Source: Glaciimonas sp. PCH181 (GTDB taxonomy: Bacteria; Pseudomonadota; Gammaproteobacteria; Burkholderiales; Burkholderiaceae_D). Taken from it: a stretch of DNA of 64,000 bases. Shown here piece after piece: positions 40,589 to 50,057 of this stretch; position 1 is the stretch's first letter; every line of letters begins with the position of its first letter. The stretch lies in contig NZ_PYFP01000006.1 in the NCBI RefSeq assembly GCF_003056055.1, positions 186,001 through 250,000 on the forward strand, in the 5' to 3' direction. A model generated the notes under the pieces. That model did not search any database, was not told the origin of the DNA, and worked only from the letters and a program-made list of their open reading frames with translations. The translations under genes were made by a program, and so were the position numbers.

Positions 40589-41860
40589 TTAATTCATCTC
40601 ATTCGGGCTACGCTGACCACCAGATAAATCATTGAGAGCCTTTGCCGATGTGCGCCAGCGCGCCACATCTTTATAGGCAGGACTGTCGTAGACCACCGTC
40701 GGCGCAATCGAATTGCGCATATTCTGGCTGACGTAATGTAGCAACTCGTCCAAACCATTGCCATCAACCCCGTAAGTTGCGGCGCCAATCGAAAATCCAA
40801 TCCGAATCGACCAATCATCGGCAATCACGGGCGATTGCTTAAAATGTCCGAGAAATGATTTCATCAAATCTTCTGCGAGATCGGCATCGGCACCCGGCAA
40901 TACATACAAGAATTCCGTGCTGCTCCAGCGCCCGCCTTTATCCTGCGGTCGTAATTGCGCACAAGTTGCGCGGGCAAACGCTGCCAGCATGTTATCGGCG
41001 GCAACCCAGCCGTACAAAGCGCTCAACTTGCCGAAATCTTGCAAGCAACAATAAATGATCGATAACGGTGACGCTGGATCAATCTTTTGCGCCGCGGCAG
41101 CGCTAAGTTCAAATTCACGCGCAATCCGCTCTCGATTCAAACATCCGGTCAAATGATCGACCCGTGCCTGCTGCCGCAATAACTGCGCCAAATGCGACTG
41201 CTTCCAGACTACTTCACATACATGGCCGAAAGCCTGAAACGTCGCCAGACCGGTTTCTTTAAAGTAGGCCGCGTCATCGGCATAAAATACTGCCATACCA
41301 TACACCGATGCATTTTCTACACACAACGGAATCGCCAGCGCATTGGTGACAGAACATTGCTGCTGCGTGTTTTTCCAAGGGCTAAATAATGCGTGAAATT
41401 CGTGTTCCTGCGACTCTTGCCAATCGACTATCTGCGTATAAGGCGCGATAAAATCGAAACTATCTCTTGGCAAAAGCCATGCCGCAGCCTCAGGCAGTGC
41501 GGCACCCAAGACGACATTGGGCAAGATATCGCCGCTGACATTCTCGTTGTCATCATGGCCTTCCGCAGGGAAAAATCCGACCCACACCAGACGCAATTCG
41601 GGCGTTGTTGAAAGCATAAGTTCACATGCGCGTTGCAAACTCTGGCGATCCCCGTTCCCTTCCGATAGTTCGCGTAATAACCGCTGTAATTGCTGCAATT
41701 GCGGGAATAAAGGCGCGGTCATAATCGACTCTGAAAGTCCGCCATTAACCACAGAAATCACGGGAGGCGCATCGAAAACCGCGCTCTCGGTCACTGCTGC
41801 AACATCCATCGATTCCACAGAGGATGGTTGCGCGCGAAATGAAGGGAAAGGAAATTTCAT
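40589..41860 (-). CDS. GAF and degenerate GGDEF domain protein
   Basis: I take the ATG at 41860 (423 aa), which has GGAGC seven bases upstream. Residues about 45-210 resemble a GAF-type sensor domain. The GGDEF-type domain follows (DHLTGCLNRERIAREFE is the usual opening). The active site is lost: the GGDEF position reads SSTEF (about residues 313-317), and the metal-binding aspartates of the first loop are replaced in YCCLQDFGKLSALYG. It should not make cyclic di-GMP. It may instead bind nucleotide or act as a regulatory partner, which is inference. Neighbours do not reveal a pathway. Confidence 0.85.
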   Translation of the reverse strand: MKFPFPSFRAQPSSVESMDVAAVTESAVFDAPPVISVVNGGLSESIMTAPLFPQLQQLQRLLRELSEGNGDRQSLQRACELMLSTTPELRLVWVGFFPAEGHDDNENVSGDILPNVVLGAALPEAAAWLLPRDSFDFIAPYTQIVDWQESQEHEFHALFSPWKNTQQQCSVTNALAIPLCVENASVYGMAVFYADDAAYFKETGLATFQAFGHVCEVVWKQSHLAQLLRQQARVDHLTGCLNRERIAREFELSAAAAQKIDPASPLSIIYCCLQDFGKLSALYGWVAADNMLAAFARATCAQLRPQDKGGRWSSTEFLYVLPGADADLAEDLMKSFLGHFKQSPVIADDWSIRIGFSIGAATYGVDGNGLDELLHYVSQNMRNSIAPTVVYDSPAYKDVARWRTSAKALNDLSGGQRSPNEMN

Positions 41861-42027
41861 GCAAGCTCCGCGCGATCCGAATTGGTCGCTCTCGAAGCAG
41901 ACTAGCACAAACAGTTACACTTTATAGCGGTGTTTTTTCAACTAGACTTATACACTTATTTCATAGCAATCGCAGGAAATCGGGACCACACATCCATAGC
42001 GTCATGCGGCACCGAAAACTGTTGCAT

Positions 42028-42678
42028 TTAACGATCTACTTCATCCAGAGAAATTGCGTTTAGATGACTGACGTCAGCCCACTCGATCAATCTTAATTGC
42101 GTGCCATTCCAGGTAAAACGATTAATGCTGGCATTAAAAATATCGAAATCCCGGGCCTGTCGCAGATCGATATTTTCAGCATGACGATAAAAGCAATCCA
42201 GCACACCGCCGTGACTAACAATTGCCACTCGACGATGCCTGGTGTTGCGCACTATCCGTTGCAGCGCGCCAATTGCACGCGCCGAAAATTCGCTAAGCGT
42301 CTCGGCCACGTTGACACCAGCTGGATAGCGGACATCGAGATCGCGATTATTCAACGCGGCAAAATCAAGGGGGAAACGTTCTGCAATTTCGGGACGACGC
42401 ATGCCTTCCATCACACCGAAACAACGCTCCCGCAAATCAGAGTCAATTTGCAGCGTTAATCCATTTGCCATCGTTAGCGGTTCAGCAGTTTGCCTGGCAC
42501 GCAGCAAATCGCTGGAAAATACGGCATCCAGAGCGACTTCAGACAACCCTGCCCGCAAAGCCTGCGCCTGAAGAAAACCTTCCGCATTCAATGGAATATC
42601 AAGATGTCCTTGCAGACGTTTTTCTTTATTCCAATCAGTTTCACCATGACGAATCAAAAAAATTTCTGTGGTCTGCAT
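42028..42678 (-). CDS. Histidine phosphatase family protein (phosphoglycerate mutase-like)
   Basis: The 216-residue protein opens with the catalytic RHG motif IFLIRHGETDWNKEKRLQGH. The second His lies in VAIVSHGGVLDCFYRHAEN. The acid residue lies in SDLLRARQTAEPL. This branch contains GpmB-like enzymes and small-molecule phosphatases with varied substrates, so only the fold and phosphohistidine chemistry are secure. It is probably a single gene, since the gaps on both sides exceed 120 bp. Confidence 0.9.
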   Translation of the reverse strand: MQTTEIFLIRHGETDWNKEKRLQGHLDIPLNAEGFLQAQALRAGLSEVALDAVFSSDLLRARQTAEPLTMANGLTLQIDSDLRERCFGVMEGMRRPEIAERFPLDFAALNNRDLDVRYPAGVNVAETLSEFSARAIGALQRIVRNTRHRRVAIVSHGGVLDCFYRHAENIDLRQARDFDIFNASINRFTWNGTQLRLIEWADVSHLNAISLDEVDR

Positions 42679-42806
42679 TAAAGTCGATTAAAGTTTTACT
42701 GTTGGAAAGAAATTTTTGCAGGCAATAACGATCAAGGTCGACATCCGATGAAGTCATTATCAAAGAACAATCGACAACCGCCGTCAAATCGCATCAAGGC
42801 TGCAAG

Positions 42807-43451
42807 TTAAGGCTGAAACAATACCGGATTTAACGTATATGTTCCCGTAATCGCAGCTTGCCCGACTATATGGTCTTGCAATACTGCCAATGCTTGCTGG
42901 CCGTTAAATTTGCCATCAATCGGCAAGCGGGCAACGTCCAACGCATATAACGTAAACACGTAATGGTGCAGGATCGCATCATTCCAAGGCGGACAAGGGC
43001 CATCAAAGCCAAAGTAATCTCCCGACATATCCGGGTCTGCGGCGAACCAACCAGTGTAATCGTTCAAGCCGTGGCGCGCGCCTGCAATCGGGCTGTTACT
43101 AATCGCTGGACCGGACTTTCCCCGTGGCGTCACACCAGCGCTGAATGTCGCTGCGGTGATAGCGCCATCGTGCGGCGGCAGATCGACTAAAACCCAGTGA
43201 AAGAAGTCAACACGTGGCAAATTCGCCGAAACTGTTTTCCCCTCCTGATTGACGTCATCACCGCGTGATGGCACATCCGGGTCGTGGCAAATCAGCGCCA
43301 GCGACTGGGTGCCAGCAGGCAAATCGCTCCAGCCGAAGTGCGGATTATGATTAGTCGATAAGGCAACATGGGTAATGGGATCGATGACGCCGAAAGCAAA
43401 CTCCCCCGGAATTACCGCCCAATCTTTGAAAGATTCACTCCAGAATTTCAT
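42807..43451 (-). CDS. YbhB/YbcL-family (PEBP-like) protein
   Basis: The 214-residue protein has the phosphatidylethanolamine-binding protein fold. The ligand-site motif is in LICHDPDVPSRGDDVNQEGK, then FFHWVLVDLPP, and the conserved FGFDGPCPPWNDA with HHYVFTLYALDV. No signal peptide is seen, so it should be cytoplasmic. The bacterial branch (YbhB, YbcL) has no firmly established general function. It lies 50 bp upstream of the phosphatase side and downstream of dtd. Confidence 0.9.
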   Translation of the reverse strand: MKFWSESFKDWAVIPGEFAFGVIDPITHVALSTNHNPHFGWSDLPAGTQSLALICHDPDVPSRGDDVNQEGKTVSANLPRVDFFHWVLVDLPPHDGAITAATFSAGVTPRGKSGPAISNSPIAGARHGLNDYTGWFAADPDMSGDYFGFDGPCPPWNDAILHHYVFTLYALDVARLPIDGKFNGQQALAVLQDHIVGQAAITGTYTLNPVLFQP

Positions 43452-43501
43452 GCTTTTCTCCTGTCAGGATTGATCAGAATGCTGGCTAAATGATAGGTGA
43501 T

Positions 43502-43963
43502 TCAAGCTTTCGCCGCTGCCGATGGCTTAATTTGCAGCCAAAATGTGACGGGGCCATCGTTGGTCAGCGTTACTTTCATGTCAGCACCAAATTGCCCGGT
43601 AGCGACCAACGGATGTTTGGCCGCAGCCTGCGCGACAAAGTAATCAAACAAACGACGCCCGTCTTCCGGCGATGCGGCTGGCGTAAAAGAAGGACGTGTG
43701 CCGCTGCAAGTATCAGCCGCCAGCGTGAATTGCGGCACTAGCAGCAATCCGCCCACGACATCGGTAACGCTGCGATTCATCTTACCCGCATCATCTGAAA
43801 ATACGCGGTAACCGAGCAATTTCGTTAGCAATGCATCTGCCTGTTTTTCGGTATCACCGCGCTCGGCGCACACCAACACCATTAAACCGGTATTAATCGC
43901 GCCGATGGTCACTGCATCGACCACCACGCTGGCCTGCGTCACGCGCTGGATTAGCCCGATCAA
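43502..43963 (-). CDS. dtd: D-aminoacyl-tRNA deacylase
   Basis: The 153-residue enzyme frees tRNA from D-amino acids such as D-Tyr. It carries the DTD motifs [20 protein letters not shown] and, near the C-terminus, [10 protein letters not shown] start at [16 protein letters not shown] fits the family exactly. It lies 29 bp downstream of tyrS, a sensible pairing because mischarging by TyrRS is a classic source of D-Tyr-tRNA. Confidence 0.96.
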   Translation of the reverse strand: MIGLIQRVTQASVVVDAVTIGAINTGLMVLVCAERGDTEKQADALLTKLLGYRVFSDDAGKMNRSVTDVVGGLLLVPQFTLAADTCSGTRPSFTPAASPEDGRRLFDYFVAQAAAKHPLVATGQFGADMKVTLTNDGPVTFWLQIKPSAAAKA

Positions 43964-43992
43964 TTTACGATACCCACATTAAAGCTTGCATA

Positions 43993-45279
43993 TCAGGACA
44001 ACGTCACGCGGGCAAACTTGCGCTTGCCGACTTGCACCACCAACGTTCCGGCTTCGACTTTCAAGGCTTTATCGCTGATGACGGTGCCGTCAATCCGCAC
44101 GCCGCCCTGCTCTACCATGCGTAACGCTTCTGAGCTGGACGGGCAAAGATTGGCTTGTTTCAGCAGTTGTCCAATTCCCAGCGGCGCACCGCTTAAACTG
44201 ACTTCCGGGATATCGTCGGGAATCCCGCCTTTGGCGCGATTATTAAAATCGGCTAGCGCCTCTTCCGCAGCTTGCTGATTGTGAAAACGCGTGACAATCT
44301 CTTGCGCCAGCGCCACTTTGATATCACGCGGATTTTGACCATCGGCAACCTGCTTTTTATACGTAGCAATATCAGCCAGTGATTTGAACGATAGCAATTC
44401 AAAATAACGCCACATCATGACGTCGGAAATACTCATGATCTTGGCAAACATAGTGTTGCCGGGTTCGGTAATACCGATGTAATTACCCTTAGACTTCGAC
44501 ATTTTATCGACGCCATCCAAGCCCTCTAACAGCGGCATGGTAAGGATACATTGCGGTTCCTGACCGTAGTCTTTTTGCAGCTCGCGTCCGACTAGCAAAT
44601 TGAATTTTTGGTCGGTGCCGCCCAACTCCAGATCAGATTCCAGTGCGACCGAATCGTAACCCTGCATCAGTGGATACAACAATTCGTGCACCGAAATGGG
44701 CGTTCCGGCTTTATAACGTTTCGTAAAATCTTCCCGCTCAAGTATCCGCGCGACCGTATATTTGGCCGACAACTGAATCATGCCACGCGCGCCAAGCTTG
44801 TCCGACCACTCAGAGTTGTATCGAATTTCAGTGCGCTCAGGGTCAAGCACCAGACTGGCCTGGGCAAAATACGTTTTGGCGTTTTCTTCGATCTGCTCGC
44901 GCGTTAGCGGCGGACGCGTGATATTCCGGCCCGACGGATCACCGATCATGGAAGTGAAATCACCGATCAGGAAAATGACGTTGTGGCCCAGATCTTGCAG
45001 CTGCCGCATCTTGTTCAGAACGACGGTGTGACCAAGGTGTAAATCCGGTGCCGTTGGGTCAAGTCCAAGTTTGATCCGCAAAGGCTTGCCGGTTTGCTCG
45101 GAGCGCTGCAATTTACGGGCGAAATCTGCTTCAATCAATAATTCATCGACGCCGCGCTTGGTGATTGCCAATGCTTCCTGCACCTTATCGGAGAGGATCA
45201 ATGGCTTGTTTGCAGCGTTGTCGGCAGGTGATGACGCAACCGGCAGATTCGGCGCACTACTTTGGGGAGGTAAAGACAT
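43993..45279 (-). CDS. tyrS: Tyrosyl-tRNA synthetase
   Basis: The 428-residue class I synthetase has the HxGH motif in [14 protein letters not shown] and the KMSKS motif in [12 protein letters not shown]. The C-terminal 60 residues form an S4-like RNA-binding domain ending [11 protein letters not shown]. The KMSKS form puts it in the TyrZ-type branch, not the E. coli TyrS branch. The N-terminus has a Pro/Ser/Asn-rich extension of about 25 residues. It is divergent from the M23 gene. Confidence 0.95.
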   Translation of the reverse strand: MSLPPQSSAPNLPVASSPADNAANKPLILSDKVQEALAITKRGVDELLIEADFARKLQRSEQTGKPLRIKLGLDPTAPDLHLGHTVVLNKMRQLQDLGHNVIFLIGDFTSMIGDPSGRNITRPPLTREQIEENAKTYFAQASLVLDPERTEIRYNSEWSDKLGARGMIQLSAKYTVARILEREDFTKRYKAGTPISVHELLYPLMQGYDSVALESDLELGGTDQKFNLLVGRELQKDYGQEPQCILTMPLLEGLDGVDKMSKSKGNYIGITEPGNTMFAKIMSISDVMMWRYFELLSFKSLADIATYKKQVADGQNPRDIKVALAQEIVTRFHNQQAAEEALADFNNRAKGGIPDDIPEVSLSGAPLGIGQLLKQANLCPSSSEALRMVEQGGVRIDGTVISDKALKVEAGTLVVQVGKRKFARVTLS

Positions 45280-45524
45280 AGTTTATTTCTAGCGCATCGC
45301 GGAATAGGTTCTAAAAGTCACTGCATTTACCCCGATTGCGCGGTAAGCGAAATACGAAGCAAAACATGTAAGACACATTTCTAAGTGATCTATTTAACAC
45401 TTTAAAAATCGGTATTTGGAGATCTGATACAATACTCGATTCCCTGAAACCCTGCCTTAGTGTCAAACACCAAAACAATAGCATCGAGAATCGGTACAAA
45501 CGGCAAATTTTAACGTATAGCACC

Positions 45525-46916
45525 ATGTCCTTTAAAGATAAATTCATGAACATTCGTCCCAGCGTCAAGCTGTTGACTGGTTCATCGCGTAAAACCCGTA
45601 TTGTGTCAGCCTCTGCTTTGTTTCTCATTGTTTGCGCCTTTGGTGCAGCAGGGGTAGCACCAATCACACCAGACACATCTGACCTTCGCGTCAGGGCTAT
45701 CGCAGAAGAATTAATGCTGCCAAGTCTACATCAGCAAATAGCCACACTCGAAGCACAAGATCATTTGTACGTCGCAGAAGACAAAATGCGCTCTGGCGAT
45801 ACACTTGCCGCGTTGATGACGCGCTTGGGAATAAGCGACAACGAAGCCGCCAATTTCATCAAATCCGACGTGACTGCGCGTGCGATGCTGCGCCTCAAAC
45901 CCGGCAGCGTCGTGCAAGCGCAAACCGATGCTGAAGGCGATTTGCAGTGGCTGCGCGCGACCCGTCTTGATGGCCGCGATGCCCCTAAGAATCTGGTAGT
46001 AACCCGCCATGGCGACAAATTTAGCGCTGCAGAAGAAACCTCGGCCTTAGAAACTCGGATTGAAATGCACTCGGGCATCATTCGCTCATCGCTATTTGCA
46101 GCGACCGACGATGCAGAAATTCCAGATACCGTATCGGCGCAAATCATCGAGATGTTCGGCACCAATATTAATTTTTCATCCGACTTGAAACGCGGCGATC
46201 GCTTCAATGTCGCCTATGAAACTTTTTGGCAGAACGGACAATTTGTTCGCGCCGGACGCATACTAGCCGGTGAGTTCGTGAATGCAGGAAAAACCTTTCA
46301 GGCAGTCTGGTTTGACGATCCAAAAAGCGTGCAGGGCGGCGGATATTACGGCTTTGACGGCTCGTCAATGAAACAAGCATTTTTGAAGTCGCCATTGGCG
46401 TTTACGCGAATTTCCTCCGGTTTCTCGATGCGTACCCATCCAATTCTGGGTAACTGGAAAATGCATAGTGGCGTCGATTTTGCTGCCGCAACCGGCACCC
46501 CTATCCATGCTGCCAGCGATGGCGTAGTAGATTTTGTGGGCGTACAGAATGGCTACGGTAACGTGGTCATCATCAAACATGCCGGTAACATCTCAACCGT
46601 CTATGCCCACATGAGCCGCTTTGCGCCGGGTTTCCGCCGGGGCAGCAAGGTTAGCCAAAGCGATGTTATCGGCTTCGTCGGCATGACGGGCTGGGCTACC
46701 GGACCACACTTACATTATGAATATCGCGTGGCCGATAAACCAGTCGATCCTATGTCAGTCGTGGTACCAACGATGCAAGCGCTCACGGGCCCACGGCTGC
46801 AGCGCTTCCGCACTGTAGCCAACGATATGTCCCATCGCTTTGCCTTGCTACAACCCGATACGACTACTGCACTCAATAAAACTGCACAGACTACAGCGAA
46901 GACATCTCGCAGCTGA
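45525..46916 (+). CDS. M23 family murein endopeptidase (MepM/ShyA-like)
   Basis: The 463-residue protein has one N-terminal hydrophobic segment (IVSASALFLIVCAFGAAGVA). A LysM/OapA-like region follows (DKMRSGDTLAALMTRLGISD), then a second domain, and a C-terminal LytM domain. The zinc ligands are in HSGVDFAAATGTPIHA and GPHLHYEYRV, with STVYAHMSRF between them. This layout matches cross-link-cutting endopeptidases needed for cell-wall growth. It is followed by a very strong hairpin and then by anmK, which recycles anhydro-muropeptides, so the pair fits wall turnover. Confidence 0.92.
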   Translation: MSFKDKFMNIRPSVKLLTGSSRKTRIVSASALFLIVCAFGAAGVAPITPDTSDLRVRAIAEELMLPSLHQQIATLEAQDHLYVAEDKMRSGDTLAALMTRLGISDNEAANFIKSDVTARAMLRLKPGSVVQAQTDAEGDLQWLRATRLDGRDAPKNLVVTRHGDKFSAAEETSALETRIEMHSGIIRSSLFAATDDAEIPDTVSAQIIEMFGTNINFSSDLKRGDRFNVAYETFWQNGQFVRAGRILAGEFVNAGKTFQAVWFDDPKSVQGGGYYGFDGSSMKQAFLKSPLAFTRISSGFSMRTHPILGNWKMHSGVDFAAATGTPIHAASDGVVDFVGVQNGYGNVVIIKHAGNISTVYAHMSRFAPGFRRGSKVSQSDVIGFVGMTGWATGPHLHYEYRVADKPVDPMSVVVPTMQALTGPRLQRFRTVANDMSHRFALLQPDTTTALNKTAQTTAKTSRS

Positions 46917-46942
46917 AGCAATATTCACCCCTTAAGGGCAGC

Positions 46943-47001
46943 AAAAAACCCGTTGATGGATCAGGCCTTGTAGAATTAGGCGATCCAACAACGGGTTTTT
47001 T
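46943..47001 (+). terminator. Long hairpin terminator abutting the anmK start codon
   Basis: AAAAAACCCGTTG (46943-46955) pairs perfectly with CAACGGGTTTTTT (46989-47001). After one mismatch TGGATC pairs with GATCCA, and GCCT with AGGC close a 9-nt loop. The T tract ends one base before the anmK ATG. A-rich and T-rich ends make it usable in both directions. Confidence 0.85.
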
Positions 47002-48171
47002 ATGACTACGCAAAACGCGAACACCACTTTATTTATTGGCCTGATGTCGGGCACCAGTCTGGATGGCATAGACGGTGTCATGGCTTCATTTCCAAATAAT
47101 GATGGCAACGAGCCGCAACAACATCCAGCGACGACCCTGGCATCAGCGTATATGCCTTTTTCTGCCACATTACGCAGAGAATTGATGGCACTGCAACGTG
47201 CAGGCGAGAATGAAATCGAACGTGAAGCACTAGTCGGCAATACGCTGGCGACGCATTACGCAGCCTGTGTCGAGCGCTTATTGATCGATGCAGGACTGCG
47301 AGCCGACCAAATCCGCGCTATTGGGGTGCATGGTCAAACCATCCGCCATCGGCCAGAACTGGGATTCACCCGTCAAACGAATAATCCGTCGTTGCTAGCC
47401 GAACTGACCGGAATCGATGTTATCGCCGATTTCCGTAGCCGCGACATCGCCGCTGGCGGCCAAGGCGCACCTTTAGTGCCAGCCTTTCACCAAGCCGTGT
47501 TTGCAAATCCGGCAGAAACCCGCGTCGTCGTGAATATTGGTGGCATAGCCAACATCAGCGTCTTGCACCAGCGAACGGACGGCGCTACAACTGTGACGGA
47601 TATTGGCTTTGATACTGGGCCAGGCAATAGCTTGATGGATCTTTGGATCAAGCTCAATAAAGGTAAGGATTACGACGAAAATGGCGTGTGGGGGGCTAGC
47701 GGCACCGCTCTGCCAATGCTATTAAAGGCATTTCTCAACGAGCCTTACTTTGCGTCTCCACCACCTAAAAGTACTGGCCGTGATTTGTTTAACGAAGCAT
47801 GGCTGGCGGCAAAACTGGCCCAGTTCCCCCAGCTTTCTCCCGCCGATGTGCAAGCAACACTTGTCGCGCTAACAGCAGCGACGATTGCCGACGCCATCGC
47901 ACGCCACGCTAGCGATGCCAAGATGGTCTATGTTTGCGGTGGCGGAGCTTATAACCCCTATCTGATGAAAATGTTAGGACGATCACTCGCACAGCATGGC
48001 TCAGCCGCCGCAGTCGAATCGACCGAGGCCCTCGGAGTTGCGCCGAATCACGTAGAGGCACTGGCATTTGCCTGGCTGGCGCAGCGCTTCGATTTAAGAT
48101 TACCTGGAAACTTGCCCGGCGTGACCGGTGCCGCTGGCCCCCGTATTTTGGGAGCGCTGTATCCAGCCTGA
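47002..48171 (+). CDS. anmK: Anhydro-N-acetylmuramic acid kinase
   Basis: The 389-residue kinase phosphorylates and opens 1,6-anhydro-MurNAc for cell-wall recycling. It has [19 protein letters not shown] at the start, then [23 protein letters not shown], and [10 protein letters not shown] for the substrate and nucleotide sites. The end has [12 protein letters not shown]. The ATG follows directly after the T tract of a terminator, with no ribosome binding site, and no other in-frame start preserves the N-terminal motif. Expression may rely on read-through or an unusual start. Confidence 0.95.
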   Translation: MTTQNANTTLFIGLMSGTSLDGIDGVMASFPNNDGNEPQQHPATTLASAYMPFSATLRRELMALQRAGENEIEREALVGNTLATHYAACVERLLIDAGLRADQIRAIGVHGQTIRHRPELGFTRQTNNPSLLAELTGIDVIADFRSRDIAAGGQGAPLVPAFHQAVFANPAETRVVVNIGGIANISVLHQRTDGATTVTDIGFDTGPGNSLMDLWIKLNKGKDYDENGVWGASGTALPMLLKAFLNEPYFASPPPKSTGRDLFNEAWLAAKLAQFPQLSPADVQATLVALTAATIADAIARHASDAKMVYVCGGGAYNPYLMKMLGRSLAQHGSAAAVESTEALGVAPNHVEALAFAWLAQRFDLRLPGNLPGVTGAAGPRILGALYPA

Positions 48172-48198
48172 TCCGGGAGATGAAGACAGTCAGCATGC

Positions 48199-48235
48199 AA
48201 AAAAGCACTCAGATATATTATCTGAGTGCTTTTTT
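48199..48235. terminator. Bidirectional terminator between anmK and erpA
   Basis: AAAAAAGCACTCAGATA pairs perfectly with TATCTGAGTGCTTTTTT over 17 bp around a 3-nt loop. It sits between the ends of convergent anmK and erpA, and has a T run on both strands. Confidence 0.95.
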
Positions 48236-48291
48236 CTTAACTATTTCAGTTGCCGCAACCTGCGTTCTGCTAATGCCTTACTTAGCAGAAA

Positions 48292-48651
48292 TTACGCAGA
48301 GAACGAAGATCCGCAGCCGCATGTCGTCGTTGCATTAGGATTCTTGATGACGAATTGCGCGCCTTCCAAATCATCCTTGTAATCGATTTCTGCGCCGACC
48401 AGATATTGATAACTCATTGAGTCGATCAGCAACTGCACGCCATTCTTGGTCATGGTCGTGTCGTCTTCATTGACGATTTCATCAAATGTGAAACCGTACT
48501 GGAAGCCAGAGCAGCCACCGCCCTGCACAAATACGCGCAGTTTCAGATCTGGATTGCCTTCTTCTTCAATCAGCTGCGCCACTTTCGAGGCTGCACTATC
48601 AGAGAAAAGAATCGGGGATACAACGTCTTGGATTTCAGCGACAGCATTCAT
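48292..48651 (-). CDS. erpA: Iron-sulfur cluster insertion protein ErpA
   Basis: The A-type carrier delivers Fe-S clusters to target enzymes. The three cysteines are visible: one in [14 protein letters not shown] and two in [12 protein letters not shown] at the C-terminus. I take the ATG at 48651 (119 aa) with GGAGC upstream; the frame opens seven codons earlier without a good ribosome binding site. ErpA is preferred over IscA because it is not next to isc genes and has the N-terminal [16 protein letters not shown] typical of betaproteobacterial ErpA. Confidence 0.93.
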   Translation of the reverse strand: MNAVAEIQDVVSPILFSDSAASKVAQLIEEEGNPDLKLRVFVQGGGCSGFQYGFTFDEIVNEDDTTMTKNGVQLLIDSMSYQYLVGAEIDYKDDLEGAQFVIKNPNATTTCGCGSSFSA

Positions 48652-48726
48652 TTTTGGCTCCTGCGGGAACATACAATACTTGCATTATAGGCGTTTAGCT
48701 GCGATTACGCAGACGAGACGCAACTC

Positions 48727-49182
48727 TTAAGCGGACTCTGATACTTTTGACAACTCTGCAACGGTAGAGCTCTGTGTAATCTGTGGGATCTGCCGCGTTT
48801 CCAGCAACCGTAATGTTGCTTCCGGCGTTACCACCTGATCATGCGTCAACTTACCGCTTACCAGAGCACCACTATGCATTTCCAGAATTTTGTAATTTAC
48901 ATCACCGGTTATGCGGGCTTTCGGTTGTAATTCAAGCAGTTCAGATGAAAAAACATTCCCCACGACCTCACCGTTGATCACTAAATGCGCTACGCGGATT
49001 TCACCCTCTACCTTGGCGTTCTCGGAAATCACCAGCATCGTGATTGATCCCTCGTCCGCGATGACGTTGCCTTTAATATGGCCGTCAATACGCAGACCGC
49101 CTTTGAAATGCACATCGCCATGAATACTTGTCGACGAACCGATCAAACTGTCGATGGTGTGTTTTGCTTTACGGTTAAACAT
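48727..49182 (-). CDS. Bactofilin family protein
   Basis: The protein has the bactofilin (DUF583) domain, a right-handed beta helix that polymerises without nucleotides. Core repeats are visible in STSIHGDVHFKGGLRIDGHI, IRVAHLVINGEVVGNV and KARITGDVNYK. I use the ATG at 49182 (151 aa) with AGGACAGGA upstream. The N-terminus MFNRKAKHTIDSLIG resembles the membrane-binding tail of the family. It follows the DUF6776-type membrane protein gene on the same strand, as in many Burkholderiales, so the two may act together in shape or envelope placement. Confidence 0.92.
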   Translation of the reverse strand: MFNRKAKHTIDSLIGSSTSIHGDVHFKGGLRIDGHIKGNVIADEGSITMLVISENAKVEGEIRVAHLVINGEVVGNVFSSELLELQPKARITGDVNYKILEMHSGALVSGKLTHDQVVTPEATLRLLETRQIPQITQSSTVAELSKVSESA

Positions 49183-49276
49183 AGTAATCCTGTCCTGTGA
49201 TGCCGGGTTATCGTGGTCCGTTACTACGGGCAAGCTTCAATCGATATCCTCAATGATGGACGGCAATTATAAAGCA

Positions 49277-50014
49277 CTAAAGATGCGTCGATTGTTGCGC
49301 CCGAACCTGGCCTTTTTCCAGCACTTTGACCTGCAACGTTTTAATCGTCGTCCCTTCCGGTAAAGTTACCATCCCATCAATGCGCTGGTAATACTTGAAA
49401 TCAAGTCGAAAACCAGCCTTATCAGTGGGATTTGCATTCTGTTCGGGATAGGTCAATACAACATTTTTACCGCGTACAACCGCATTCACCAGCACCTGAA
49501 AGTCACCCACAAAATCGCGGCCATTGTTACCGCCGCGCATGATCAGAGAGCGATAACGCAATTGTGTCGGCGCGACCAACGCAAGATTCAAACGTTGAAT
49601 CGCAACACCCTCGTTGCCGATAGCTGTTGGCAGCAAACCCTCAAAAAATGCCAGATCCTCTTTGAGTTTGGCGTTATCCAGTTCCAGCGCTGTAATTTGC
49701 TTGTTCAACTGCGCCTGAGTCGCTTGCGCAATATTTTGCTGACTCTCGGCCGCATTGGCGAAACTTAAAAATCGATCCCGTTCCAGACTCAATACGGTGA
49801 CTTTGGCATTCAGGTCGGTTACATCCTGTGCGGTAGCCTGCACTCTGCCACCAGTAAAACTTCGACCAGCGTCATATGCCCAGAAGGCTATCGCAGAACT
49901 CAAACCAATCAGCGCAACCCCAAATGCCGCTTTTAACGGCCACGGAGAATGACTTTTGATCGTCATTCTCGGGGCAGAAATAGACATCTGTCGACGCCAT
50001 AACGTGTACTTCAT
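49277..50014 (-). CDS. DUF6776-like inner-membrane coiled-coil protein
   Basis: The protein (245 aa from the ATG at 50014) has a basic cytoplasmic start, one membrane segment (LKAAFGVALIGLSSAIAFWA), a coiled-coil of about 80 residues (around AQATQAQLNKQITALELDNA), and a C-terminal beta-rich periplasmic domain. I assign it to the uncharacterised DUF6776 group by layout and position before the bactofilin gene. No enzymatic motif is present. Function is unknown; a role as the membrane partner of the bactofilin is a guess from gene pairing. Confidence 0.75.
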   Translation of the reverse strand: MKYTLWRRQMSISAPRMTIKSHSPWPLKAAFGVALIGLSSAIAFWAYDAGRSFTGGRVQATAQDVTDLNAKVTVLSLERDRFLSFANAAESQQNIAQATQAQLNKQITALELDNAKLKEDLAFFEGLLPTAIGNEGVAIQRLNLALVAPTQLRYRSLIMRGGNNGRDFVGDFQVLVNAVVRGKNVVLTYPEQNANPTDKAGFRLDFKYYQRIDGMVTLPEGTTIKTLQVKVLEKGQVRAQQSTHL

Positions 50015-50057
50015 CGGACCACGACTAGCGACGCTCGGCAGCAATGAACCAATGACA

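Noticed and set aside
41946-41956. CTTATACACTT as a DnaA-box-like word upstream of the GGDEF gene
   Set aside because: It has mismatches and stands alone.
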